From Eikenella corrodens (GTDB lineage Bacteria; Pseudomonadota; Gammaproteobacteria; Burkholderiales; Neisseriaceae): 64,000 bases of DNA. A model generated the notes under the pieces. That model was not told the origin of the DNA. It saw only the letters and a program-made list of their open reading frames with translations, and did no database searches. This document shows positions 46,256-54,102 of this stretch, piece after piece. The stretch lies in assembly GCF_900187105.1 (NCBI RefSeq), contig NZ_LT906482.1:1-64000 (forward strand), in the 5' to 3' direction. Each line of letters begins with the position of its first letter. Within the stretch, counting starts at the first letter, position 1. A program made the position numbers and the translations under genes.

Positions 46256-46738
46256 TTACAAACTAGCCTCACGGATTATCGCAGTTATTTCAGCCGCCGC
46301 CTGCTCCGACAATCGGGGGTTCTGCCGTATCCAGGCGTGGGTTTGCGCATTGAGCAGCACAACACTCTGCCGATCGCCAGATTGTTTCATAACAAATTCA
46401 AATATCTGATGGAAATACATATCGCGATAGGCACACAATCTAGCCGCATTGCCGGCATAACAGCGATTCATATAGGCAGGCCAGGTTTGCATGAGCTGGC
46501 GCCGAGCCCTTTGATTAAACGCATTTTCTGCCTGTTTACTCGTATTCAGCCGCCGCTCTTGTTCGGGCGACATCACGGCCAAATTCGCCAGCACGATATT
46601 GCTCAGCTCGTTTTCAATATATTCGCTCGTTAGCTGAACCTGCTGATAGATTTCATCCCGGTCGAAACCCTGCTGATTTTCGGCATAGGCAGGGGCAAGC
46701 AACAAACCCAATAGCGCGGTTATCGCGATTTTCTTCAT
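46256..46738 (-). CDS. Small exported protein, paralogue of 44046-44555
   Basis: This 160-residue protein has signal peptide MKKIAITALLGLLLAPAYA and a helical mature domain with paired Cys (RCYAGNAARLCAYRD). The C-terminal end LNAQTHAWIRQNPRLSEQAAAEITAIIREA aligns with the paralogue on the other side of the tannase gene. The repeated MSPEQERRL / MTPEQQREF segment also matches. The duplicated pair suggests a small gene family; no domain was recognised. AAGGATAAGC precedes the ATG. Confidence 0.75.
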   Translation of the reverse strand: MKKIAITALLGLLLAPAYAENQQGFDRDEIYQQVQLTSEYIENELSNIVLANLAVMSPEQERRLNTSKQAENAFNQRARRQLMQTWPAYMNRCYAGNAARLCAYRDMYFHQIFEFVMKQSGDRQSVVLLNAQTHAWIRQNPRLSEQAAAEITAIIREASL

Positions 46739-46776
46739 GCTTATCCTTCCTGGTAAATTTTCAGGTAGCCTGTTGT

Positions 46777-48102
46777 TTACTCCACCAGCTCGCCGCGTAA
46801 CGAGAAGGTGAAGGCTTCGGTGATTTCGATCTCTACCATTTGATTGATGAGCGACACATCGCCGGTAAAGTTCACCACGCGGTTGTTGGCGGTGCGGGCT
46901 TGGAGCTGGTCGGGATCTTTTTTGGAGATGCCTTCGACCAGACAGCGTTGTACGGTGCCTATCATGGTTTGGTTGATGCGGGCGGTTTCAGCTTCGATCA
47001 CTTCGTTCAGGGCTTCGAGGCGGCGCACTTTTTCTTCGTGCGGCGTGTCGTCGGGCAGGTTGGCCGCGGGCGTGCCGGGGCGCGGGCTGTAAATAAACAC
47101 GAAGCTCAAATCGAAGGCGATGTCTTTCACCAGCTTCAGCGTTTGCTCGAACTCGCGCTCGGTTTCGCCGGGGAAGCCGACGATGAAGTCGCTGCTCAGG
47201 CACAAATCGGGGCGGATGGCGCGCAGTTTGCGAATGATGGATTTATATTCCAAGGCGGTGTAGCCACGCTTCATCGCACTCAATACACGGTCGGAGCCGC
47301 TCTGAATCGGCAAGTGCAGGTGCGACACCAGCTTGGGCAGGTCGCGGTAGCATTCGATGATGGCATCGGAAAATTCGCGCGGGTGGCTGGTGGTAAAGCG
47401 CAGGCGTTCGATGCCGGGAATTTCGTGGACGATGCGCAGCAGGGTGGCAAAATCGCAGATTTCGCCGTTGTCCATTTCGCCGCGATAGGCGTTCACGTTC
47501 TGCCCCAACAAATTGATTTCCTTCACGCCTTGCTGCGCCAGGCCGGCGATTTCGGTGAGCACGTCGCCCAGCGGGCGGGAGAATTCTTCGCCGCGCGTAT
47601 AGGGCACCACGCAGAAGCTGCAATATTTGGAGCAGCCTTCCATGATGGAGATAAACGCGCTGCCACCGTCCACGCGGGCCGGCGGCAAGTGATCAAATTT
47701 TTCGATTTCGGGGAAGGAAATATCCACCTGCGAATGGCCGGTGGTTTCTTTATCCACAATCATTTTGGGCAGGCGGTGTAGGGTTTGCGGGCCGAATACC
47801 ACGTCCACATAAGGCGCGCGCTCGATAATTGCTGCGCCCTCCTGCGAGGCGACGCAGCCTGCCACACCGATGATCACATTGGGATTTTTCTGTTTGATGG
47901 GTTTGATGCGGCCCAAGTCGGAAAACACTTTTTCCTGCGCTTTTTCGCGCACGGAGCAGGTGTTGAAGAGGATGATGTCGGCGTTGTCCGGCTCGGCAAC
48001 CTGCTCGATGCCGCCGTGTTCTTCGGCGAGGACAGCAAGCATTTTGTCGCTGTCGTATTCGTTCATTTGGCAGCCGAAGGTGCGGATATAGACTTTTTTC
48101 AT
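46777..48102 (-). CDS. miaB: tRNA-2-methylthio-N6-dimethylallyladenosine synthase MiaB
   Basis: MiaB is a radical-SAM enzyme that adds a methylthio group to i6A37 in tRNAs reading UNN codons. The 441-residue protein has three N-terminal cluster Cys ([35 protein letters not shown]). The radical SAM motif is [21 protein letters not shown]. The C-terminal TRAM domain includes [10 protein letters not shown]. Everything is full length. It is a single-gene unit with an AT-rich promoter region and DUS pair upstream. Confidence 0.96.
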   Translation of the reverse strand: MKKVYIRTFGCQMNEYDSDKMLAVLAEEHGGIEQVAEPDNADIILFNTCSVREKAQEKVFSDLGRIKPIKQKNPNVIIGVAGCVASQEGAAIIERAPYVDVVFGPQTLHRLPKMIVDKETTGHSQVDISFPEIEKFDHLPPARVDGGSAFISIMEGCSKYCSFCVVPYTRGEEFSRPLGDVLTEIAGLAQQGVKEINLLGQNVNAYRGEMDNGEICDFATLLRIVHEIPGIERLRFTTSHPREFSDAIIECYRDLPKLVSHLHLPIQSGSDRVLSAMKRGYTALEYKSIIRKLRAIRPDLCLSSDFIVGFPGETEREFEQTLKLVKDIAFDLSFVFIYSPRPGTPAANLPDDTPHEEKVRRLEALNEVIEAETARINQTMIGTVQRCLVEGISKKDPDQLQARTANNRVVNFTGDVSLINQMVEIEITEAFTFSLRGELVE

Positions 48103-48225
48103 GGTTTGTTTCTTCTTTCAGGTGTCCCGTAATTGCGGGGCTGATGGTTTGCGGAGGCGGCATTATACGCAGTGTGCCTCAGGATGAAAAGGCGGAATTA
48201 AAACAAAATGATGTGGCATGATTTA

Positions 48226-48273
48226 AGGCTACCTGAAACCCTGCCAAAGCGAGGGATTTCTTTCAGGTAGCCT
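48226..48273 (-). terminator. DUS-pair terminator at the end of the nuo operon
   Basis: AGGCTACCTGAAA (48226-48238) and complement (48261-48273) form a hairpin just past the last gene of the nuo cluster (DUF2818), read on the minus strand. Confidence 0.65.
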
Positions 48274-48294
48274 TATTGCATGAAGCCGGCAGCT

Positions 48295-48594
48295 CTATTC
48301 GCGGTTACGGCCGTGCCAAAAATAGCGCAGTACGAAGCCGGGAAAGGCAAACACTAAATAAAGGCACACCACCGCCACATAAAACTGCCAATGCTGGCGG
48401 TGCACGCTACCGGCCTGTGCCTCCAGCATATAGGCCAGCAAAGCCACAAAGGCAAAACCGGCCAGCAGCTCCGGCAAATGGTGGATAAAGCGTTTTTCAG
48501 GTAACCTTTTAAGGCCAAACCAGCGCTGCGTAACAAACGGCAGGTTGGCGCACACCAAGACCACCAGCAACAGCAGATACATAGCCGCAGTCAT
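48295..48594 (-). CDS. DUF2818 family membrane protein
   Basis: This 99-residue protein has three hydrophobic segments: YLLLLVVLVCANLPFV, ELLAGFAFVALLAYMLE and FYVAVVCLYLVFAFPGFVLRYF. It matches the betaproteobacterial family that follows nuoN. A complex I-related role has been suggested by this position, with no proof known to me. It starts 24 bp after the nuoN stop, so it is the last gene of the operon. Confidence 0.85.
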   Translation of the reverse strand: MTAAMYLLLLVVLVCANLPFVTQRWFGLKRLPEKRFIHHLPELLAGFAFVALLAYMLEAQAGSVHRQHWQFYVAVVCLYLVFAFPGFVLRYFWHGRNRE

Positions 48595-48618
48595 CGCTCT
48601 GCCCTGCCCAGTGTTGAT

Positions 48619-50064
48619 TTAGAAGGTTTTTCCCAGCGCATATATGCACCAATCCATCAGCAGGCTCGGCATCAGGCCGAACAGGAGCAAAGCCAAGGCG
48701 CAGGCAGAAAGCAGCACCCTGCCCCCTACACACATAACCGGGGCTTGTGCCGGCTCTACGGCTTCGTCCATATACATCACTTTCACCACGCGCAGGTAGT
48801 AGAACGCGCCAATCAGCGACATCACCACCGCAAACACTGCCGGCCACACAAAACCTTGTCCAACCAATGCTTTCAACACGCTGAATTTGGCATAGAAACC
48901 GGCCAGCGGCGGAATGCCGGCCATGCTGAACATCACCAGCAGCATCAGGAAAGCATACCAAGGATGGCGTTGGTTCAAGCCTGCCAAATCAGCGATTTCC
49001 TCGCAGTCGCGCCCTTCGCGCGAGAGCAGCATCAGTACGCCGAAGCCGGTGAGCGCCATCAGCGCATAAGTGAGCGCGTAATATAGCGCAGCACTGAAGC
49101 CTTCAAGGCCGCCCATAAACGCCAGCAGCACAAAGCCCATATGCGATACCGTGGAATAGGCCAGCATACGTTTGGTATTAGTCTGCATCACGGCAGCCAG
49201 GTTGCCCACCAAGAGCGAAGCCAACGCCAACATATTCAGCATCGGCACCCAATCGGTGTGCAGCGCGCCCAGACCGGTAACCAGAATGCGGAAGGCAAAC
49301 ACTGCGGCCGCAATTTTCGGCGCCGTACCCACCAGCGCAGTAACCGCCGTGCTGGAACCGTGATACACATCCGGCACCCACATATGGAACGGCACGGCGC
49401 CCAGCTTGAACGCCACCGCCACCACCACAAACACCAAGCCCAGCTTCAGCAGCCACGGATTGGCCGACTGCCCCAACCCTGCCATCAGCACTTCCGGCAA
49501 GAGCAGCGAGCCGGTGGCACCATAAATCATGGAGATGCCATACAGCAGCAGGCCGGAAGCCAGCGCACCGAGCACGAAATACTTCAATGCCGCCTCACTG
49601 GCACGGGTATCCTCACGACGCAGCGCAATCAGCGCATACAGCGACAACGATAGGAGTTCCAAACCGATATACAAGGTGAGGAAATGGTTGGCGCTCACCA
49701 TCACGCACATCCCCAGTAGTGCAAACATAGTGAGTGAATAGAATTCGCCTTTATAAATTTGGCGCGCTTTCAGGTAGCCTCTCGACACCACGAACAACAC
49801 CAGCACCACGGCATAAACCGCGAGCTTGGCCACATACGACATGCCGTCCAACACAAACATTGCATTGAAGCTTTCCACCGGCTCTCCCGGCCATAAGGCT
49901 ACCTGAAAAACCGCAGCGGCCAGCACGCCCAATATGGCCAGGCCGGCAGTGATGCCGCGCTTTTCGTCCGGCAGCCACAAATCCACCAGCAGCACCGCGC
50001 ACAATGCCGTGAGCAGCACGATTTCGGGCATGGCGGGGATTAAATTCAGATCAGTCCAGTTCAT
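48619..50064 (-). CDS. nuoN: NADH-quinone oxidoreductase subunit N
   Basis: NuoN is one of three antiporter-like membrane subunits that pump protons in complex I. The 481-residue protein has about 14 hydrophobic segments. The core FKLGAVPFHMWVPDVYHGSSTAVTALVGTAPKIAA holds the key lysines. NTKRMLAYSTVSHMGFVLLAF and SMAGIPPLAGFYAKFSVL are standard. The start is nine bases after the nuoM stop, indicating one transcript. An eikDUS is embedded near 49770 and another near 49896. Confidence 0.97.
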   Translation of the reverse strand: MNWTDLNLIPAMPEIVLLTALCAVLLVDLWLPDEKRGITAGLAILGVLAAAVFQVALWPGEPVESFNAMFVLDGMSYVAKLAVYAVVLVLFVVSRGYLKARQIYKGEFYSLTMFALLGMCVMVSANHFLTLYIGLELLSLSLYALIALRREDTRASEAALKYFVLGALASGLLLYGISMIYGATGSLLLPEVLMAGLGQSANPWLLKLGLVFVVVAVAFKLGAVPFHMWVPDVYHGSSTAVTALVGTAPKIAAAVFAFRILVTGLGALHTDWVPMLNMLALASLLVGNLAAVMQTNTKRMLAYSTVSHMGFVLLAFMGGLEGFSAALYYALTYALMALTGFGVLMLLSREGRDCEEIADLAGLNQRHPWYAFLMLLVMFSMAGIPPLAGFYAKFSVLKALVGQGFVWPAVFAVVMSLIGAFYYLRVVKVMYMDEAVEPAQAPVMCVGGRVLLSACALALLLFGLMPSLLMDWCIYALGKTF

Positions 50065-50073
50065 TCACACACC

Positions 50074-51576
50074 TCAAATCTTGCTTTGCGCCACATGCGC
50101 GATCAAATCGTTGGCCGCCTGATGCACCACGGCGATAAACGGCTCCGGCCACAAGCCCATGCCCAGCACGGTGGCGGCGAGGATGGCCAGAATGGCGAAT
50201 TCGCGCCGGTTGATGTCTTTCATTTCGGCCACATGCGGGTTGGTCACCGTGCCGAAAATCACGCGCTTATACATCCACAGCGTGTATGCCGCGCCCAAAA
50301 TCAGCGTCAGTGCGGCCAGCGCGCCCACAAACAAGTTGTAGTTCACCGCGCCCATAATCACCATAAATTCGCCCACGAAGCCCGAAGTGGCAGGCAGGCC
50401 GGCGTTGGCCATGGCAAACAGCATCATGAAAGCGGCAAATTTCGGCATCACGGTAACCACGCCGCCGTAGTCGGCAATGTTGCGGCTGTGCAGGCGGTCG
50501 TACATCACACCGATGCAGAAGAACATGGCGGCGGAAACGAAGCCGTGCGAAATCATCTGCATAATCGCACCTTTCAACGCCCACGGTTGCAACTGCACCT
50601 GATTGGTAAACAGGAACATACCCAGGGTCACGAAACCCATGTGGCTGATGGAGGAATAGGCCACCAGTTTTTTCATATCGGTTTGTGCCAAAGCCACCAT
50701 GCCGATATAAATTACCGCAATCAGGCTGAGCACGATGATGGCGGGTGCGAAATAACGTGAAGCATCAGGCAGGATGGGCAGGATGAAGCGCAAAAAGCCG
50801 TATGCGCCGAGTTTCAGCGTAATCGCCGCCAGCACCATCGAACCGCCGGTGGGCGCTTCCACGTGCGCGTCGGGCAGCCAGGTGTGCACCGGGAACATCG
50901 GCACTTTCACCGCAAACGACAGGAAGAAGGCGGCAAACAGAATCTGTTGGGTAAATAGCGGAATTTGTTTGATGTTTTGGAAATCTTCAATCGCGAAGCT
51001 GCCGCCGGTTTGCAGCGACAAATACACCAAGGCCACCAGCATCAGCAGCGAGCCCATCAGCGTGTAGAGGAAGAGTTTCACCGAGGCATACACGCGGCGC
51101 GGCCCGCCCCACACGCCGATAATCAGATACAGCGGAATCAGCATGCCTTCGAAGAAGATATAAAACAACATGGCATCGCGGGCGACAAACGCACCGTTGA
51201 TCAGGCCGGACATAATCAGGAAGGCCGCCATGTATTGCGCCACCTTTTTCTGAATCACTTCCCAGCCCGCAAGCACCACCATCAACGTGATAAAGGCGTT
51301 GAGGATGACAAACAGCACGGAAATGCCGTCCACGCCCAGCGCGTAGTTGATGTTGAGTGCGGGAATCCACGCATAAAACTCGGCAAACTGGAAGCCGCCG
51401 CTCAAGCGGTCGAACTGCGTAAACAGCGGCAACGTAACCAGAAAACCGGCCAGCGCGCCGACAAAAGCCAATATCCGCGCCAAGGGGGCACGGCGGTCGC
51501 AGCCGGTAGCCAGCACCAATAATCCGGCGGCTATCGGCAGCCAGATTGCCAAGCTGAGAAGATGGTTAGAAAACAT
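50074..51576 (-). CDS. nuoM: NADH-quinone oxidoreductase subunit M
   Basis: This 500-residue antiporter-like proton-pumping subunit has FFEGMLIPLYLIIGVWGG with the conserved TM5 Glu. Other signatures are FFLSFAVKVPMFPVHTWLPDAHVEAPTGGSMVLAAITLKLGAYGFLRF, DMKKLVAYSSISHMGFVTLGMF and ANAGLPATSGFVGEFMVIMG. Length is as in E. coli NuoM. Upstream of it the operon is interrupted by a DUF262 gene whose stop lies 36 bp away. Confidence 0.97.
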   Translation of the reverse strand: MFSNHLLSLAIWLPIAAGLLVLATGCDRRAPLARILAFVGALAGFLVTLPLFTQFDRLSGGFQFAEFYAWIPALNINYALGVDGISVLFVILNAFITLMVVLAGWEVIQKKVAQYMAAFLIMSGLINGAFVARDAMLFYIFFEGMLIPLYLIIGVWGGPRRVYASVKLFLYTLMGSLLMLVALVYLSLQTGGSFAIEDFQNIKQIPLFTQQILFAAFFLSFAVKVPMFPVHTWLPDAHVEAPTGGSMVLAAITLKLGAYGFLRFILPILPDASRYFAPAIIVLSLIAVIYIGMVALAQTDMKKLVAYSSISHMGFVTLGMFLFTNQVQLQPWALKGAIMQMISHGFVSAAMFFCIGVMYDRLHSRNIADYGGVVTVMPKFAAFMMLFAMANAGLPATSGFVGEFMVIMGAVNYNLFVGALAALTLILGAAYTLWMYKRVIFGTVTNPHVAEMKDINRREFAILAILAATVLGMGLWPEPFIAVVHQAANDLIAHVAQSKI

Positions 51577-51612
51577 TGTGTTACCTGTTTGGTTTGGAGG
51601 TTATTGGAAAAG

Positions 51613-53328
51613 TTAATTTTTTTTGGGGATACTGGCTGCTTCAAAACAATTATCGAAAAACTGTTTCAATCTATCCACAATCTGCTGCTGGCGTTTCTGA
51701 ATATCACTCGGCAACCAATCATTGGCATTTTCACCTGCTAATTTACGCACTTCAACAATATCGGATTTTTGATATTGCTCTTTTTTCTTACCAAAATAGC
51801 CGTTACCTGCCTGAATATTTAACCGTTTTTCAAAAACAATTTTATTACCTAGTTGTTCTAAATATTGCTCCGCATCTATGATTGACCAACCATTATAGTT
51901 AGTTTCCTGCCATTTTTTCGGGAAGATATGTTCGATTTCAGTTTTAGTTGGCAATAATTTCTGCTTTTCATCAAATAGATAAGCATTAATCATTAACAAC
52001 CCTTTAGTTATACGTCCTGTATTTTGTTCATAGTGTATGGGCGCAGGCATAACATATGATAAAGCGTTTTTTTCACCGTGATAAATCGCAACACATAATT
52101 TATAAATATCATCTTTAATTGCGGTTACGGTTGGCGCAACTAAAAATTTAGCATACAAAAATGCAGTAAGCTGTTTTAATAATGCTGCAAAATCATCTTT
52201 AAAGGATTGCGCACCCTTGTTTGCAATGAAGAACACACTCGCGGCGTATTTCCAAAACTCATTAGGATAGACATTCAGACATTGCAGCCACTTGGCCGCC
52301 TCATCATTTACAAAGTTCGAAGTTTCCACGTCTTGGTTAGTTTTGCTGTTGTTAATATCCTGCCAAAATCCAGCCAGCTCAATTAAGTGATTGAACAAAT
52401 TTTCGTTTTCCAACTGTTTGTTTCGGTTGTCAGTATAAAAACGGCGAAGCCCAATTTCTTTATCCGTAATCTTTTCTTTCGCCCTTAATACATGGGTGTA
52501 ATAGCGGAACAAATCATCTACGGAAATAGATGCACCCTCTGCCAACGCAACAAGTTCCTTCCATTGTTCAACAAATTTATCTTTCTGCTGCGCCATCTTA
52601 TAAAGCCTGGCTTTAAAAATATCTGCATCCGACAAAGGCAAGCCCCTATCGTTTAATGTGGAAAATATGGTTAATGCACTATTTAAACTGTCACTTTCAA
52701 TCGGAAGTAAAATACAGTCATTTAAAATAGTTAAACAAAGATGATACCAATCCATTGGGTTGGTTCTGGCGTATTCTTGGCACTGTTTCAGGAAATACAA
52801 ATAATTAACAGCGTAATTAGAACGACACTCTTCTGAGATTTCACCGTTTGCCAAAATCTCGTGCAAAATTTCGTTATCTGTTTCCGTGGCAACTTGCGTA
52901 TGCAGCCGGATTGCGGTTCTATCGGTAATTTCAGCCGTTAGAACATCAACATCCCAAATACAGGGGGCAATTTTGCTTTTAAGTGTGGTAATTTTGGCTG
53001 CGGTATCGGGGGTACTTTCCGTTTGCTCTAAAACTCGATAAAACGCACGCAATAACAGCAGTAATGATGTTAAACGCTGTTGCCCATCAATTACTTCCAA
53101 ATTACCTTTTTCATTGGGGCAAACGACGATTGTACCAAGAAAATATTCTTCATTTTTTCCTGTGGACGACTGACGAAAATCCACAATATCAGACCATAAT
53201 ACGGCGCATTTTTCGGTATCCCAGCGATAGGGGCGTTGATATTCAGGAATGATAAAATATTTTTCCTGCATATCTTGATTACCTAGCAGATTAATAATTT
53301 TTTTACTGCTCACATTTAGATTTGCCAT
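51613..53328 (-). CDS. DUF262/DUF1524 (GmrSD-like) protein inserted in the nuo operon
   Basis: This 571-residue cytoplasmic protein has an N-terminal DUF262 domain with YFIIPEYQRPYRWDTEKCAVLWSDI and the signature LEVIDGQQRLTSLLLLLRAF (DGQQR is the ParB-like nucleotide-binding motif). A C-terminal DUF1524 domain has the HNH-type motif EIEHIFPKKWQ. This domain pair defines the GmrSD type IV restriction family, whose members cut modified phage DNA and may use NTP. Composition is strikingly AT-rich against the GC-rich nuo genes, and I saw no uptake sequence inside it. It is co-directional with nuo and ends 36 bp before nuoM. A recent import is likely; a defence role is inferred. Confidence 0.9.
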   Translation of the reverse strand: MANLNVSSKKIINLLGNQDMQEKYFIIPEYQRPYRWDTEKCAVLWSDIVDFRQSSTGKNEEYFLGTIVVCPNEKGNLEVIDGQQRLTSLLLLLRAFYRVLEQTESTPDTAAKITTLKSKIAPCIWDVDVLTAEITDRTAIRLHTQVATETDNEILHEILANGEISEECRSNYAVNYLYFLKQCQEYARTNPMDWYHLCLTILNDCILLPIESDSLNSALTIFSTLNDRGLPLSDADIFKARLYKMAQQKDKFVEQWKELVALAEGASISVDDLFRYYTHVLRAKEKITDKEIGLRRFYTDNRNKQLENENLFNHLIELAGFWQDINNSKTNQDVETSNFVNDEAAKWLQCLNVYPNEFWKYAASVFFIANKGAQSFKDDFAALLKQLTAFLYAKFLVAPTVTAIKDDIYKLCVAIYHGEKNALSYVMPAPIHYEQNTGRITKGLLMINAYLFDEKQKLLPTKTEIEHIFPKKWQETNYNGWSIIDAEQYLEQLGNKIVFEKRLNIQAGNGYFGKKKEQYQKSDIVEVRKLAGENANDWLPSDIQKRQQQIVDRLKQFFDNCFEAASIPKKN

Positions 53329-53402
53329 GATTAAAGTCTCGTTGATAGATTTATGATTTTCAGGCTACCTGAAAAAGCACATAATACTTCTGCGTATCCG
53401 CC

Positions 53403-53723
53403 CTAAACGCTGCCCTCTTTCTCAATCACTAAAATCCGCGCTTCGCCGCGCGGGTGGGCGACGTGTTCTGCGCCGATGCCGGCATAGAAGATGTCGCCGC
53501 TTTGCAGCCGCACCACGCGCTCTTCGCCGTTTTCACGGTAGTGCATATCCACTTCGCCGTCCATCACGGCAAATACTTCTTCGCCATCGTTCACATGCCA
53601 TTTGTAGGGCCGGTCCGTCCAATGCAGGCGCACGGTGGTGCCGTTCATATTGGCGATGCTGCGCGCGCCCCATGCTCTCTCAGCGGTGAATTCGGCGGCG
53701 CGGATAATATCTGTTGCGCTCAT
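53403..53723 (-). CDS. Cupin-domain protein
   Basis: This 106-residue single cupin barrel has HVNDGEEVFAVMDGEVDMHYRENGEER as motif 1, with residues in the G(X)5HXH region partly replaced. Motif 2 is GDIFYAGIGAEHVAHPRGEARILVIEKEG, which keeps a His. Metal binding is possible but not certain. Function unknown. It lies in the nuo operon between the DUF262 gene and the chorismate mutase gene, with a Neisseria-type uptake sequence just upstream (53745-53757). Confidence 0.85.
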   Translation of the reverse strand: MSATDIIRAAEFTAERAWGARSIANMNGTTVRLHWTDRPYKWHVNDGEEVFAVMDGEVDMHYRENGEERVVRLQSGDIFYAGIGAEHVAHPRGEARILVIEKEGSV

Positions 53724-53744
53724 TTTTTCCTCTGTGTGTGGTGT

Positions 53745-53757
53745 TTTCAGACGGCCT
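53745..53757 (-). repeat. AG-DUS upstream of the cupin gene
   Basis: TTTCAGACGGCCT is the complement of AGGCCGTCTGAAA. It is the leftmost of the dense AG-DUS tract that runs to the window end. Confidence 0.8.
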
Positions 53758-53775
53758 TTTAGTTTTCAGCCAGCC

Positions 53776-54087
53776 TTAATGGCTTGTCCCGCCCGAACGG
53801 TTTACTTCTTGCTCGAAACGGATAAAGGCGGCAATCATGGCCTGCCACACGGCTTCTGCCACATCGGGGGACAAGCCTGCCGCCGCTGCCTGTTCACGCC
53901 GTGCCTTCAGCACCTGCGCCACCCTTTCGGGTGCGGCCACGGCCTGCGCGTCGTGCTCGGGTTTCAGACGGCCTGCCTGTGCAACCAACTGCTGCCGCCG
54001 CGCCAGCAAGCCGATGAGTTGGCTGTCCAGCGCGTCAATCGCCTGCCGCACTTCGGCTAGGGTATCTGGCAACACTTCCATATCCAT
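53776..54087 (-). CDS. Chorismate mutase, AroQ class
   Basis: This 103-residue helical protein has the AroQ pattern: LAEVRQAIDALDSQLIGLLARRQQLVAQAGRLK (the first helix with conserved Arg, Asp and Arg-Arg), then APERVAQVLKARREQAAAAGLSPDVAEAVWQAMIAAFIRFEQE. It converts chorismate to prephenate, or may be an isochorismate-pyruvate lyase-like relative. An AG-DUS (53962-53974) lies inside its coding region and encodes part of the QAGRLK helix. It follows nuoL by 15 bp, so it is probably in the operon. Confidence 0.85.
   Translation of the reverse strand: MDMEVLPDTLAEVRQAIDALDSQLIGLLARRQQLVAQAGRLKPEHDAQAVAAPERVAQVLKARREQAAAAGLSPDVAEAVWQAMIAAFIRFEQEVNRSGGTSH
53962..53974 (-). repeat. AG-DUS inside the chorismate mutase gene
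   Basis: TTTCAGACGGCCT within the coding frame of the AroQ gene; a Neisseria-dialect site. Confidence 0.8.
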
Positions 54088-54102
54088 TTTTTCAGGTAGC
54101 CT

